Shown here: positions 1-9,787 of the stretch, piece by piece
Numbering within the stretch: the first letter of the stretch is position 1
Layout: every line of letters begins with the position of its first letter
Source of the DNA: Pseudarthrobacter sp. NBSH8
GTDB taxonomy: Bacteria > Actinomycetota > Actinomycetes > Actinomycetales > Micrococcaceae
NCBI RefSeq assembly: GCF_014217545.1
Contig: NZ_CP043178.1
Coordinates: 2,666,001-2,730,000 of the forward strand
Direction of reading: 5' to 3'
DNA length: 64,000 nt
Notes under the pieces: model-generated
What the model saw: the letters and a program-made list of their open reading frames with translations, nothing else
Databases searched by the model: none
What the model was told of the DNA's origin: nothing
Made by a program: the position numbers and the translations under genes

Positions 1-72
1 AAGGCTGACATCGTCCAGCGCAGGCCGGGCCGTCTGGTCGTAGACCTTGGTGACATTTTCGAATCGGATCAT
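1..72 (-). CDS. ftsE: Cell division ATP-binding protein FtsE, N-terminus only
   Basis: The minus strand opens with ATG at 72 and reads MIRFENVTKVYDQT and onward without a stop to the window edge, giving 24 residues. This is the typical start of FtsE, the ABC-type ATPase that partners FtsX at the division site. In actinobacteria ftsE normally follows prfB in the same orientation, as here. The Walker motifs lie outside the window, so the name rests on the N-terminus and the gene order. Confidence 0.85.
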   Translation of the reverse strand, partial: MIRFENVTKVYDQTARPALDDVSL

Positions 73-250
73 GGCCCTAATTACCCTGCAGGGCACTACT
101 GATGCAGCCCAGATCTGCAGCCGGCGCACGGGCATTCGTGTGAGGGAATTAGAGCCCCGGCCCCTCGACTATACGCAGTCTTTTGGCCGGTTTTCGGGGG
201 CTACGGGGGTGTGTCGTGTGATCAGGCCTAGCGGGTAGGCACGGCAAGTG

Positions 251-1366
251 CTACTTCACGGCGTTGCGGTTGTCGGTGCGCCAGCGGATCCCGGCATCGA
301 TGAAGTCGTCAATTTCGCCGTCGAACACTGCGGACGTGTTGCCTACTTCGTGTTCGGTGCGGAGGTCCTTGACCATCTGGTACGGGTTCAGGACGTAGGA
401 GCGCATCTGGTCGCCCCAGGATGCCTTGACATCGCCGGCGAAAGCCTTCTTTTCAGCGTCCTCCTGTTCCTTCTTCAGGAGGAGGAGTCGCGACTGCAGA
501 ACGCGCAGGGCTGCTGCCCGGTTCTGGAGCTGCGACTTTTCATTCTGCATGGACACCACTGTGCCGGTGGGGATGTGGGTCAGGCGAACGGCGGAGTCAG
601 TGGTGTTAACTGACTGGCCGCCGGGGCCGGAGGACCGGAACACGTCCACACGGATCTCGTTGTCCGGGATATCGATGGAATCCGTTGACTCGATAAGTGG
701 AATGACCTCGACGGCGGCGAAGGACGTCTGGCGGCGGCCCTGGTTGTCGAAGGGGCTGATTCGGACCAGGCGGTGGGTTCCGGCTTCGACGCTGAGCGTG
801 CCGAACGCATACGGCGCCTTGACTTCGAATGTTGCGGACTTCAGCCCCGCCTCTTCGGCGTAGGACGTGTCCATCACGGTGGTGGGGTAACCATGGCGTT
901 CGGCCCAGCGAAGGTACATACGCATCAGCATTTCGGCGAAGTCTGCCGCGTCAACGCCGCCTGCCCCTGCCCTGATGGACACGACGGCTTCACGTTCGTC
1001 GTATTCTCCGGAAAGAAGCGTCACCACTTCGAGGTCTTTCAGGGATTTCCGGATGGACTCCAGCTCGGCAGCGGCTTCGCCCATGGAATCGGCGTCGTCC
1101 TCGTCCTGCCCGAGCTCCACCAGCACTTCGAGGTCATCGATCCGCGACACCAGCTTGTTCAGCCGCTCCAGCTCGGACTGGCGGTGCGAAAGGCGTGAGG
1201 TGATCTTCTGGGCCGCCGCGGGGTCATCCCACAGGTTGGGCTCGCCGGCGCGTTCGCTCAGTTCGGCGATGTCTTCCTTCAGAGCCTCAACATCGCTGAC
1301 TTGCTCGATGGAGGTGTAGGTGGCGCGAAGAGCGCGGATTTCTGCGGAAAAATCAATAGTGGCCAT
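251..1366 (-). CDS. prfB: Peptide chain release factor 2
   Basis: A 371-residue class I release factor that recognises UGA/UAA and triggers peptidyl-tRNA hydrolysis on the ribosome. The SPF stop-recognition tripeptide sits at residues 204-206 and the catalytic GGQ at 249-251, within [12 protein letters not shown]. Length is normal for RF2. The N-terminus reads [10 protein letters not shown] in one open frame, so the programmed +1 frameshift of many bacterial prfB genes is absent. It lies between the tad operon and ftsE on the same strand. Confidence 0.97.
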   Translation of the reverse strand: MATIDFSAEIRALRATYTSIEQVSDVEALKEDIAELSERAGEPNLWDDPAAAQKITSRLSHRQSELERLNKLVSRIDDLEVLVELGQDEDDADSMGEAAAELESIRKSLKDLEVVTLLSGEYDEREAVVSIRAGAGGVDAADFAEMLMRMYLRWAERHGYPTTVMDTSYAEEAGLKSATFEVKAPYAFGTLSVEAGTHRLVRISPFDNQGRRQTSFAAVEVIPLIESTDSIDIPDNEIRVDVFRSSGPGGQSVNTTDSAVRLTHIPTGTVVSMQNEKSQLQNRAAALRVLQSRLLLLKKEQEDAEKKAFAGDVKASWGDQMRSYVLNPYQMVKDLRTEHEVGNTSAVFDGEIDDFIDAGIRWRTDNRNAVK

Positions 1367-1428
1367 GGTTGTTTAAGCCTACGCTATTAGGCCGGAGTGC
1401 CGGACTTCCCTGACTTCTCCGCGTCCGG

Positions 1429-1911
1429 TCAGCGCGTGAGCCGGGAACGGGCCGTGGAGGCCGCTTCAATTCTGATCCCATCAGGCACGACGAAGTTCGC
1501 TATCGGCGGGTGGACAACAGCACTGAGAACCACGACGGCGGTGGATCCGTCAGGGCTGCCGGTCCCCGCTGAAACGGCTAAACCGTCGAACCGGGCCGAC
1601 GACGGGCTCCGGGCGATAAAGTCGGCCGCAACGCTGCGGACACGGCCAGAACCCAATATGGCTGAGGGGCTTCCGCCCTCTCCCCCGACCTCGCCCAAGG
1701 TATAGCTGTCGGCGGCGGCCAGCGAGGCGCCGTCGGCCAGGGACAACAGCCGCTTGTGTTCGAGGTAGACGCTGGAAATGCCGATGACAACCGTCACCAC
1801 CAGCAGGGCCACCGCGATGTAGCCAATGATCATCACGATCATCTGGCCGTCTTCACCTGAATCGCTGGGTTGGGTTTCAGGGATCGCTTCGTGCGTCATC
1901 TTTGGGGTCAC
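1429..1911 (-). CDS. TadG-like Flp pilus assembly protein
   Basis: A 160-residue protein with one N-terminal membrane segment (about residues 23-48, starting GQMIVMIIGYIAVALL) followed by the ADGASLAAAD motif of TadE/TadG-type pseudopilins. In this family a hydrophobic N-terminus anchors the protein while the remainder lies outside. It is the last gene of the tad operon; its start overlaps the stop of the upstream tadE-like gene by 4 bp, implying translational coupling. It is much shorter than classical TadG, so a minor pseudopilin role is inferred. Confidence 0.75.
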   Translation of the reverse strand: MTPKMTHEAIPETQPSDSGEDGQMIVMIIGYIAVALLVVTVVIGISSVYLEHKRLLSLADGASLAAADSYTLGEVGGEGGSPSAILGSGRVRSVAADFIARSPSSARFDGLAVSAGTGSPDGSTAVVVLSAVVHPPIANFVVPDGIRIEAASTARSRLTR

Positions 1912-2393
1912 CTGAACCTGCCCACCAGTTGGGTGGACGAGGCTTCAACTTCACTGGCCTCGAGCCTGAAGTCCTCGTTGAACGGCACGAAGGGCAGCGG
2001 CACAGTGAGGTTGACCGTGACGGTGACGGCAGTGCCCGCAGCCTGGCAGTCAGCAGGGACGCACCGGGTGGATACGCTTGCCTGCCCGGCATCGTGACCG
2101 AAGTCCGCGAGGGCGATGAGGGCTGCCTGTTCGGCGGCGGCCTGCGCCGATGGCGCATCCGGCTGGGCCACGAACACCTTTGCGGCCTGGTCAGCGGCGC
2201 CGACTACGGCAAAGGACCCGCCCTGGATCTGGCCTACGGTGATGATGAAGTAGACCAGCGGGACCATCAGGAGCAGTGCGAGGAACGTGAATTCGACCAC
2301 CGCGCTCCCTTCGTCCCCCGATCCCTCGCCAAGTGCTTCTTGGAATCTATGGTGGAGACGGGTTTGCAGGTTTTCAGGGTTGGATGGCTGCAT
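1908..2393 (-). CDS. TadE-like pilus protein (second of two)
   Basis: A 161-residue protein containing the TadE signature DEGSAVVEFTFLALLLMVPL at about residues 27-46, followed by a soluble region with four cysteines. TadE-like proteins are minor pseudopilins of Flp/Tad type IVb pili, processed at a glycine ahead of the hydrophobic helix with a conserved Glu near +5; the GSAVVEF segment fits this. The start lies 20 bp inside the upstream tadE-like gene, so the two are translated together. Confidence 0.8.
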   Translation of the reverse strand: MQPSNPENLQTRLHHRFQEALGEGSGDEGSAVVEFTFLALLLMVPLVYFIITVGQIQGGSFAVVGAADQAAKVFVAQPDAPSAQAAAEQAALIALADFGHDAGQASVSTRCVPADCQAAGTAVTVTVNLTVPLPFVPFNEDFRLEASEVEASSTQLVGRFR

Positions 2394-2817
2394 GCCCTTT
2401 CACCTCCAGCACGTCCCGCGGGCCGATAAGCCCGATGACGGGCACGGGAGCCTTGATGGTCACTTCCAAGGTCCGCAGGCCCTGAAACGTCACTTCCGTG
2501 GTGCTGATGTGCTGCGCGAAGTCAGCATTCAGTGCGGTTCCAATCAGCGTGGCCGCCCGTTCCTCTGCGTCTGATGCTCCCCGGTCCGCGAGCGTTCCAT
2601 AACGCGCCCCGGAGGCGGCGGCGTCGATCAGTGTGTTGCGCACGTGCAGGACCAGGGTGAGCTGGATGATCGCCAGGAAAAACATTGTGAGCAGCCCGCC
2701 AACCATGACGAAGTCCACTATGGCGGAGCCCCGTTCATCAGTGCGCCAGCCCGCATCGGCGCAGCCCCTGGACCGTCGCGGAGGCCTGTTGTAGGTGCAC
2801 TGGCTGGCGCCCAGCAT
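2374..2817 (-). CDS. TadE-like pilus protein (first of two)
   Basis: A 147-residue protein with a Tad pseudopilin core DERGSAIVDFVMVGGLLTMF at about residues 27-46, then an HVRNTLIDAAASGARYG stretch typical of TadE. The conserved Glu of the processing site is replaced by Asp. It starts 3 bp after the stop of the pilin-like gene and overlaps the next tadE-like gene by 20 bp. The first 25 residues are not needed for the fold, so a shorter start is possible. Confidence 0.8.
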   Translation of the reverse strand: MLGASQCTYNRPPRRSRGCADAGWRTDERGSAIVDFVMVGGLLTMFFLAIIQLTLVLHVRNTLIDAAASGARYGTLADRGASDAEERAATLIGTALNADFAQHISTTEVTFQGLRTLEVTIKAPVPVIGLIGPRDVLEVKGHAAIQP

Positions 2818-2820
2818 GCT

Positions 2821-3102
2821 TTACTTGCCGACCTTGTCCATCGCCTGGTTGAACATAGTTTCGAGGGCCGGTCCGGCGAGAGCGAGAAGAGCCGCCACCA
2901 GGACTGCGGACATTAAGGTGATCATCACCCAACCAGGCACGTCACCGCGCTCCGGGTGGTCGTGGATAGACCCGTCGGAGCCATTCCGGGCGTTTGTTGG
3001 ACCCCACGCGGCACTACTGGCCCAGACCCAAAGGCCGGCCAGCAACGCAAGGAGCAGCACGCTGCCCGAGATTCCCATGTATTTCATTTCGGTCCCATTC
3101 AT
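2821..3102 (-). CDS. Small two-helix protein of the tad operon, pilin candidate
   Basis: A protein of 93 residues, or 88 if it starts at the ATG at 3087 (MKYMGISGS). One hydrophobic helix lies near the N-terminus and a second follows ERGDVPGWVMITLMSAVLVA. Its position between tadC and the tadE genes is where actinobacterial tad loci usually encode the small Flp-like subunit, and the ERGDVPGW segment before a helix resembles those proteins. The canonical Glu of Flp pilins is not visible after the charged segment, and the leading helix is unusual, so pilin function is inferred mainly from position. Confidence 0.55.
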   Translation of the reverse strand: MNGTEMKYMGISGSVLLLALLAGLWVWASSAAWGPTNARNGSDGSIHDHPERGDVPGWVMITLMSAVLVAALLALAGPALETMFNQAMDKVGK

Positions 3103-3169
3103 TGTGTAAGTGACGCTGTGTAATTGACGTGGCGGCTAAGGGATATGAGCGCAGGGGTGATGGCCATGG

Positions 3170-4111
3170 CTACAATCCGAGGCTGATGGCCGCGATGCCG
3201 GGGAAAACTGCGAAGACCACCGTTAGGGGAAGGACACCAAAAACCAAGGGAACCATCATGGCAATTTCCTTTTTGCCCGCCGACTCCATCAGGTCCCGTT
3301 TTGCCGTGTCCCGGACGTCCTGGGCCTGAGCCCTCAGCACATCTGCCAACGGGGTACCCCGCTCGACCGCAACGATGATGCCGTCAACAAATCTGACGAG
3401 CGGCCCCAGATCAGTCCGGGAGGAAAACTCCTGGAGCGCTTCCACCAGCGGTTTCCCAGCCCTGGTCTCAGCAAGAATCTTGGAAAACTCCTTGGCCAGT
3501 TCCCCTCTCGCACTGCGGCAGACGCGGTCCAGTGCACCCGTGGCACTTTCACCGGCACCGACCGCCAGCGCCATAAGCTCGGCGAGACTGGGGAATTCTG
3601 CCATCATTCGGGATTCCCGCCTGCTGATCTGGACACCGAGCCAGAAGTCCCTGAACAGAAACCCGCCGAGCGCGCTTCCGAGAACGGCCACAACCGCTAG
3701 GAAGGGACTGAAGCGGCCGGATACCGCGCCCAGTACCACCGCCGCAAGGGCAGCGGCGAATCCGGCGGCAGCCCAGAGGAGCTGCTCGGCCCGGAAATCG
3801 ACGGGTGACTTGTTGATGCCGGCTTGGGCGAGCCTGCGGGTCAGCGCCTTTGACCCTAGGTTCAGCTTCCCCAAGGCTGCGAGTCCGTCGTGGAGCAGGG
3901 GACGCACGATCCGTTCCAACGGTCCGAATGGCGTGGTGTTCTGTCCGCTGGCCCGCAGCAACCGCGATTCAAGGTTTTGCGATTTCAGCTGCGGATCGAT
4001 GCGCTCGACGAAGGTGAGCGGCCGCATAAAGGGCAACCGGACGAAGATCAGCCAAAGGCCCGTCCCGAGGACGATGCCGCACACAATCGCAGCCGCCGAG
4101 ATCCCGTTCAT
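3170..4111 (-). CDS. tadC: TadC-like inner membrane platform protein
   Basis: A 313-residue type II secretion system F-domain protein. Membrane segments occur at the N-terminus, at about residues 115-155 and at the C-terminus; between them lies the cytoplasmic F domain with AEFPSLAELMALAVGAGES and later RTDLGPLVRFVDGI. With TadB it forms the membrane platform on which the TadA ATPase acts to polymerise pilin. The start overlaps the tadB stop by 4 bp. The homologous pair TadB-TadC in this order is diagnostic of tad loci. Confidence 0.9.
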   Translation of the reverse strand: MNGISAAAIVCGIVLGTGLWLIFVRLPFMRPLTFVERIDPQLKSQNLESRLLRASGQNTTPFGPLERIVRPLLHDGLAALGKLNLGSKALTRRLAQAGINKSPVDFRAEQLLWAAAGFAAALAAVVLGAVSGRFSPFLAVVAVLGSALGGFLFRDFWLGVQISRRESRMMAEFPSLAELMALAVGAGESATGALDRVCRSARGELAKEFSKILAETRAGKPLVEALQEFSSRTDLGPLVRFVDGIIVAVERGTPLADVLRAQAQDVRDTAKRDLMESAGKKEIAMMVPLVFGVLPLTVVFAVFPGIAAISLGL

Positions 4112-4962
4112 CGCAGCACCCGTTCGTCCTGCGGAAGGGCACCGATGCGGAGCATGATGGAGTAGCAGACCAGCGACACCACGAGCCCGCCGAGGAGGAC
4201 GCCGGCTCCCATGGGCGTGTTGTAAGCGTTCACGGCTTCAGGCCTGGTGGCCAGGAGGAGCATAACGATCCAGGGAGCGGCCACCGCGAGCCTGGCGGCG
4301 TTGACAGTCCAGGACTGCCGGGCCTCGAGCTCGCTGCGGGTCCGCGCATTTTCCCTGAGAAATTCGGCGAGGGTGCCCAACAGTTTCCCCAGGTCCGAAC
4401 CGCCCACTTCACGGGTCAGCCTGAGTGCCTCGACGATCCGGTCCGCCACCGGGTCCGCTAGCCGGTCCTTGAGTTTATTAAGAGAGGCATCGAACTGCCC
4501 GCCCGCGCGGTAGTCGGCTCCGAAGTCCCGGAAAACATGCCGAAGCTCCTCGGGGCCTTTCTCCCCCAGCTGGATCAGGGCCTCCGGCAGTGAAAGCCCG
4601 GCGCGGATGGCCGAGCGCAGGTGGTCCACCACGTCCGGCCAGAGCTGGCGTAGGACGGCAGTTCTCCTGTTCGCCCGCCACCGGACAATGCTAACGGGCA
4701 GCCAGGCGCCGAAAAGTCCGAAGCATACGGATATAGGCCATGACCGGCTGACCATAAAGAGGATGAGAGCGACAAATATGCCCAATCCCAAGCATGAGGC
4801 CACGAGGCCCGTCCCGGTGACCTTTTCGATTCCGGCGGAGGCCAGCAGGTCCTCGAGGCGGCTGGCCCGCGGGCGGCGCTTCAGCGCTGCCGGCTTTTCC
4901 CAGAACGACCACCAGATCAGGAAGAGCCCGGCGCCCGCAAGCACTCCTACCAGAGGCGCCAT
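4108..4962 (-). CDS. tadB: TadB-like inner membrane platform protein
   Basis: A 284-residue F-domain protein. Two N-terminal membrane segments precede LWPDVVDHLRSAIRAGLSLP, the typical TadB/GspF cytoplasmic core, and two more helices lie at the C-terminus. It pairs with TadC as the pilus assembly platform. Its ATG shares one base with the tadA stop codon (TGATG), so it is expected to be translated directly after tadA. Confidence 0.9.
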   Translation of the reverse strand: MAPLVGVLAGAGLFLIWWSFWEKPAALKRRPRASRLEDLLASAGIEKVTGTGLVASCLGLGIFVALILFMVSRSWPISVCFGLFGAWLPVSIVRWRANRRTAVLRQLWPDVVDHLRSAIRAGLSLPEALIQLGEKGPEELRHVFRDFGADYRAGGQFDASLNKLKDRLADPVADRIVEALRLTREVGGSDLGKLLGTLAEFLRENARTRSELEARQSWTVNAARLAVAAPWIVMLLLATRPEAVNAYNTPMGAGVLLGGLVVSLVCYSIMLRIGALPQDERVLR

Positions 4963-6185
4963 CAGCGCGGCTCCAGCAGCGCCGCGACGTCGTACCCTGC
5001 CCGGGAAAACTTCTCCGCCGCGGGCATGGAGTTGGCCCGCGGCTGCAGCTGGCCATCCTCCATGGCGAAAACCATGGAGGATTCGATGATGCCGTTTTCC
5101 ACCCGCCGGCCGAGGGAAAGGATCTCGGTTACTTGGCGTCTGCCGTTGGCGTGCCGGCTGCAGTGGACCACGAGGTCAATGCAGGACGCCACCGTGGGGA
5201 CGACGAAGGCAGACGAGATATTTTCACCGGCGAGTAGCGGAAGGGTACAGATCTTGGTCACAGCGTCGTGGGCTGAGTTTGCATGGACGGTGCACATGCC
5301 TGGTAAGCCACTATTTAGGGCGATGAGCATGTCGAGGCTTTCCGCTTCCCGTACCTCTCCAACGACCAAGCGGTCCGGGCGCATCCGGAGGGCTTCCTTG
5401 ACAAGCCTGCGCAGAGGGATTTCGCCCTCTCCTTCGAGGTTGGGCTGCCTGCATTGGAGTCCGACGACATCCCGGAGGGGGAACTGGAGCTCAAAGATTT
5501 CCTCGACCGTAATGACGCGCTCACGGCTGCCGATGCTCGCTGCCAGGCAGTTGAGCATGGTGGTTTTGCCCGCCTGGGTGGAGCCTGACACAAGGATGTT
5601 CAGTCCGCTGGATACGGCTGCACCGAGGAACCGGGCCGACTGGGGTGTCAGCGTGCCCAGCTCGACGAGGTGTTCAAGGCGGCTGGCCTTCACCACGAAC
5701 TTGCGGATATTCACGGCCCAGTGCCTGCGGGTGACATCCGGGATGACCACATGCAGCCTGGAACCATCGGGGAGTGCGGCGTCGACAAACGGCGATGACA
5801 TGTCCAGGCGCCGGCCGGAACTCTTCAGCATGCGCTCCACGAGATCGCGAACCTGCTGGTCAGTGAGGCTGAGCGAGGTCAGTTCCGACTCGCCGTTCCT
5901 GGCCACGTAGATTTCGTTTGGCGCGTTGATCCAGACTTCCTCGATGGTCGGATCGTCAAGAAGCGGCTGAAGGACACCGAACCCGGCCACCGCGTCAAAG
6001 ACAAACCGGCGTGCCGCTTCCAACGGACCAATCGGAGGCAGCGGCCCCATGAGGGCGCGTTCGTCGTAATCGCTGACGGCTGCTTCGACCAGACGGCGGA
6101 CCTCGCCCGCCTGCCGTAGCGGGTCCAGGCCCCGACGGCGGATCAGCTCGCGGACTTCGTCTTCCACGATTCGCACAGCGTCCAT
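4962..6185 (-). CDS. tadA: TadA/CpaF-type pilus assembly ATPase
   Basis: A type IVb pilus secretion ATPase of about 407 residues. It shows the Walker A motif GSTQAGKTT, an arginine-rich nucleotide-binding lobe, a Walker B-like stretch RPDRLVVGEVRE and the HANSAHDA histidine box of the GspE/CpaF superfamily. It drives pilin polymerisation through TadB and TadC. The frame extends upstream to a GTG at 6272, but ATG at 6185 is preferred because GGGGAA precedes it at suitable spacing and the protein then begins MDAVRIVEDEVRE as is usual in the family. It is the first gene of the operon; no prepilin peptidase or TadZ gene is visible nearby. Confidence 0.92.
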   Translation of the reverse strand: MDAVRIVEDEVRELIRRRGLDPLRQAGEVRRLVEAAVSDYDERALMGPLPPIGPLEAARRFVFDAVAGFGVLQPLLDDPTIEEVWINAPNEIYVARNGESELTSLSLTDQQVRDLVERMLKSSGRRLDMSSPFVDAALPDGSRLHVVIPDVTRRHWAVNIRKFVVKASRLEHLVELGTLTPQSARFLGAAVSSGLNILVSGSTQAGKTTMLNCLAASIGSRERVITVEEIFELQFPLRDVVGLQCRQPNLEGEGEIPLRRLVKEALRMRPDRLVVGEVREAESLDMLIALNSGLPGMCTVHANSAHDAVTKICTLPLLAGENISSAFVVPTVASCIDLVVHCSRHANGRRQVTEILSLGRRVENGIIESSMVFAMEDGQLQPRANSMPAAEKFSRAGYDVAALLEPR

Positions 6186-6452
6186 GTTGTTCCCCAATAC
6201 AACTGCCGCCCCCGGTGGAGGCAGTTCAACTGGGGTGAAAGCTAGAGGACTTACCACACGGTGCCAAGTCACATGAGCGGCGCTGTGGATAACACCAAAC
6301 GCGAAGTATCCCGGCGGGCGTCCACTCGACTCTTCATGAAATCGACGCGAGCGTCGTCGTGACCTTACGCAACGGAAAAAACCAATGGCAACCGCTGTCG
6401 CGCGGTGCTATCTTGATTGAGCACGAGCGGCTCTGAATCTTAGCCGGGGAGA

Positions 6453-8186
6453 ATGTTGAGTGGATTTCGCCGCAGCCGGAATCGCCACGCCCTGCGCGGG
6501 GCGTGGCCGCAGAAAAGCAGGCACGAAATCATGAACCGACACGGACACATCGCCTGTTCTCTTCGAAATCGATGGGAACGAGGACTAGCCGCAACGGTGC
6601 TCGGCTTTCTTGGGGTTCTTATAACGCCGGCGTCGTCAGTCGCGTCCGACGAGGCCATGCCCACTCTCTCTGTTGAAGCGTCAGATCCCCCCTTGAAGTC
6701 CGCTGCCGACGTTCTGACGGTAGATGCCGCGGGGCAGCTTAAGGTATTTCATTCCGACGGCGCGGGGCGTCTGGGCTTCCCCATGACCATTGGTTCGGGC
6801 TGGGCGAATGCGAAGGCGCTTTACGTCGTGGATTGGGACGCAGATGGCCTCCAGGACATTCTGTCGCAGTGGAGCGATGGGCGTCTCAAAGTCCACCCGG
6901 GGACAGACAATTCGGGTTTCGGGCTCCCAATCGAAGTGGGGACCGGATGGCAGGAGAAATCCATAACGGTTGGCCCCTGGAACAACGATGACGAGTACCC
7001 AGGGATTCTTGCGAAGGACACGGAAGGGGCACTGACCTACTACCCGAATACCAGTGGGACGAAACTGGATTCAGGCCGTCAAGTCGGGCGGGGATTTGTT
7101 GGCTATCAAATCACGCAAATTGACTTCGACGGTGATGGAAATCAGGACATCGCCGCGCGAAACACCAGCGGCACCATGCTCCTCTTCCGATCCGCCGGCG
7201 GAGGTGACTTCATCGATGAACCCCGTCAGGTAATCGGATCCGGATGGAACATGATGACGCACGTCAGCCCCGTAATTGGGTTCGCGGGGTCAGGAACAAG
7301 CGGTATCACAGCACGCACTGGAGCCGGCGAATTGTTGTACTATCCCGTCGACCATGGGGCCTGGGGTGCAGTCAGACGCATCGGAAGCGTGTGGCACGAC
7401 ACCGCACTGATCAGCGGCGCCGCGCTTCCTTCGGAACCCTCCGACGAATTAAATCCTGCGGATATCATCGCCGCTGACCCGGATTTCGATCTCCTCCGTT
7501 ACAGATCAACGGGGTCGGGGGCCTTCTTTGACGGAGAACAGGTAGGAACGGGCTGGATGGGGCTTCGCGCTGGCTTTGTCACAGACTGGAATGCTGACGG
7601 TGTTCAGGACCTCGTGGCGCATTGGGCAGATGGGCGTCTCAGTGTGTATGCCGGAGCCAAGGGTGGCGGTTTCAGCAGCCCGATAAGCATGGGTTCGGAA
7701 TGGCAGGACTGGACCCTAAGCGTTGGATCATGGGTTAACTCGGACCGCTTTCCTTCGCTTCTGGGCTACGACAGCCAAGGCAGGCTTTTCCAATTTCTCA
7801 ATCTGGGGGGAAGTTCCGTCTCCGAGGGCACGCAGATCGGCACCGGCTGGACTGGCCTACACATAGTACTGGCCGACCTCGACAAGGACGCCCGGACGGA
7901 TATCGTCGCCCAGACCCCTGACGGGGCACTGTGGCTGTATCGGTCCAGCGGCGATGGCGCTTTGCTTGATGCACCTCCGCAAATCATCGGGAGCGGATGG
8001 CACGCCATGACCGGGATGCTCCCCACATCCGGTTTTGCCGGTGCGAACACCACCGGAATCATAGGGCGGACGCCACAGGGCGACCTCCGCTACTATCCAA
8101 TGGGCGACAACCTTGAATGGGGAACGCCGACTATAGTCGGCCGCGGTTGGAATGGTTTCACCTTGTTTGGTTCACCAACATCGTAG
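6453..8186 (+). CDS. Secreted FG-GAP/VCBS-like repeat protein
   Basis: A 577-residue exported protein. A signal peptide runs through VLGFLGVLITPASSVAS; an internal ATG at 6531 would give a more ordinary signal peptide (MNRHGHIAC), so the start is uncertain. The mature part holds two related halves of about 265 residues, each with FG-GAP-like blades such as VDWDADGLQDILSQW and IDFDGDGNQDIAARN, plus IGSGW spacers. The Asp-rich loops would bind calcium in a beta-propeller. The same two-half module forms the C-terminus of the GH25 lysozyme at 43632-46223. No catalytic domain is seen; a role at the cell wall or in adhesion is inference. Confidence 0.8.
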   Translation: MLSGFRRSRNRHALRGAWPQKSRHEIMNRHGHIACSLRNRWERGLAATVLGFLGVLITPASSVASDEAMPTLSVEASDPPLKSAADVLTVDAAGQLKVFHSDGAGRLGFPMTIGSGWANAKALYVVDWDADGLQDILSQWSDGRLKVHPGTDNSGFGLPIEVGTGWQEKSITVGPWNNDDEYPGILAKDTEGALTYYPNTSGTKLDSGRQVGRGFVGYQITQIDFDGDGNQDIAARNTSGTMLLFRSAGGGDFIDEPRQVIGSGWNMMTHVSPVIGFAGSGTSGITARTGAGELLYYPVDHGAWGAVRRIGSVWHDTALISGAALPSEPSDELNPADIIAADPDFDLLRYRSTGSGAFFDGEQVGTGWMGLRAGFVTDWNADGVQDLVAHWADGRLSVYAGAKGGGFSSPISMGSEWQDWTLSVGSWVNSDRFPSLLGYDSQGRLFQFLNLGGSSVSEGTQIGTGWTGLHIVLADLDKDARTDIVAQTPDGALWLYRSSGDGALLDAPPQIIGSGWHAMTGMLPTSGFAGANTTGIIGRTPQGDLRYYPMGDNLEWGTPTIVGRGWNGFTLFGSPTS

Positions 8187-8371
8187 CTAAGAACCCTATG
8201 TTGGGTCTGCCCTCGCTTAGCCGTCGCATCAGTTAATGACAGCAACAGGTCGGCGCACGTGGTCTAATGAAGCATATTTCACCTACTTGCCGCGTTGCGC
8301 ACCTTGGATCCTGATCCTGAGCACTGGGACCGACGTCCACCGGGAGCGCCGATACAAGGAGCGATCCGGAC

Positions 8372-9718
8372 ATGGCGTTTAGCGTTTCAACGGCCAAGGT
8401 CGACATCACGCCGACACTCAGCACCAATCCCTTTATGGCCGGCTATGGAACGGTAGACGGGGGACGGATCGCCACCAGCAGCACACCTTACCAGCCGCTA
8501 TATGCCCGGGCCATTGTCCTTTGGGAAGACACTTTCCCGCATCTCATTTTGAGCGCGGATCTGCTTGCTTTCCCCCGTGCGATGCACCAGAGAATCCGGG
8601 CCCGGATTCTGGCCCTCGCTAGCTGGCAGAGCAGCGAGATTCTTTTGCAGGCAACACATACCCACAACGGCCCGGCTCTGATCGACTCGCTCCAGCCCTA
8701 TATTTCCTACGGCTTGTCCGACCTCACGCTCATCAGAAGCTACGGCTCTGCACTAGAGGACAAGATCGTGGCTTTGGTTGGCACGGTCCTTGCGGCTCCA
8801 CGGACCGCAGTCACCCTTGACTACAAAGTGGCCAGCCAGAATTATGCGGCCAACAGGGTTGGTCTCCCTTACACCGAGACGGCCGTCCCGATCCTTGTAG
8901 CCCGGCGCAGCAACGGGGTTCCGCGGGCTGTTATTTTCAGTTACGCGTGCCATCCAGTGAGTGCCGGGTGGCGCACGCTGTTCGATGGCGACTTTCCCGC
9001 CGCCGCATGCAACTACCTTGAAAATCAAACCGCCGGTTGCTTCGCCCTTTTCCTTCAGGGAGCATCAGGTGATCAGGATCCGCTCGGGGCCCGCGGCTGG
9101 GCCTTGCGGGACCAGCACGGGAACTCCTTGGGAACTGCCGTGAGTTCGGCCATGTCCAGCCCAGGCCGAACGATAACTGGGCCCCTGCTGACCTATTATC
9201 AGGAAGTCCGGCTCCCCCTCGATATCACTTTGACTCCGGCAAATCTCGTCGGCGTCCGTGCAGCATTCGTCGCAAGGCTTGGCAATCCTGAAGGGCAGCC
9301 ACTCTGGTACCAAAGGCATGCGCAGGGAATGATCGCACGGATCGACAGCAACAACCTCCCCACCTTTGTCCCCTCACCCTTCCAAGTATGGAAGCTTTCG
9401 GGCAGCCCCCAATTAAAGATTGCGATGGTTGGCGGGGAGCTTGTCAGCGGCTATGCCGCCTACTTCAGGGCCGGGCACGGCGGCGCGAATGGCATCGTCG
9501 TGGGTGGTTATGCCAACGAATCATGCTGTTACATACCGAGTAACGAGTTCCTGCCTCCCTATATGCCCTACGGGAGCTATGAAGGCGGATGGGATCCCGA
9601 TCACCCCGGCGTTGGTGGCGGGTCAATGACCGTCTACGGGCATCTGGCCCATTTCAGGGGAGGAAGCAATGGGGTGGAGGCCACAGTGGTCAATGCCATG
9701 AATGCCCTGCTGGGCTAG
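8372..9718 (+). CDS. Neutral/alkaline ceramidase N-terminal-like protein
   Basis: A 448-residue protein resembling the N-terminal catalytic domain of neutral ceramidases, amidases that cleave ceramide to sphingosine and fatty acid. Matching features are the opening AKVDITP, a His-rich segment QATHTHNGP at about residues 94-102 (zinc-binding region in the family), a second FSYACHPVSAG and LQGASGDQDPLGA. It is shorter than full ceramidases and lacks their C-terminal domain and an obvious signal peptide. Substrate is therefore uncertain; many bacterial members are annotated only as ceramidase-domain hydrolases. AAGGAG lies 10 bp ahead of the ATG. Confidence 0.7.
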   Translation: MAFSVSTAKVDITPTLSTNPFMAGYGTVDGGRIATSSTPYQPLYARAIVLWEDTFPHLILSADLLAFPRAMHQRIRARILALASWQSSEILLQATHTHNGPALIDSLQPYISYGLSDLTLIRSYGSALEDKIVALVGTVLAAPRTAVTLDYKVASQNYAANRVGLPYTETAVPILVARRSNGVPRAVIFSYACHPVSAGWRTLFDGDFPAAACNYLENQTAGCFALFLQGASGDQDPLGARGWALRDQHGNSLGTAVSSAMSSPGRTITGPLLTYYQEVRLPLDITLTPANLVGVRAAFVARLGNPEGQPLWYQRHAQGMIARIDSNNLPTFVPSPFQVWKLSGSPQLKIAMVGGELVSGYAAYFRAGHGGANGIVVGGYANESCCYIPSNEFLPPYMPYGSYEGGWDPDHPGVGGGSMTVYGHLAHFRGGSNGVEATVVNAMNALLG

Positions 9719-9787
9719 TCACAGCGTGACGCGTGTTGAGCCGCAACGGCCGCGCACAGCCTGGCCGCGTCCCGAATTTCTAACGTT

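Noticed and set aside
1..1366. Programmed frameshift in prfB
   Set aside because: The gene is open in one frame from its ATG with a normal N-terminus; no internal UGA or slippery site is needed.
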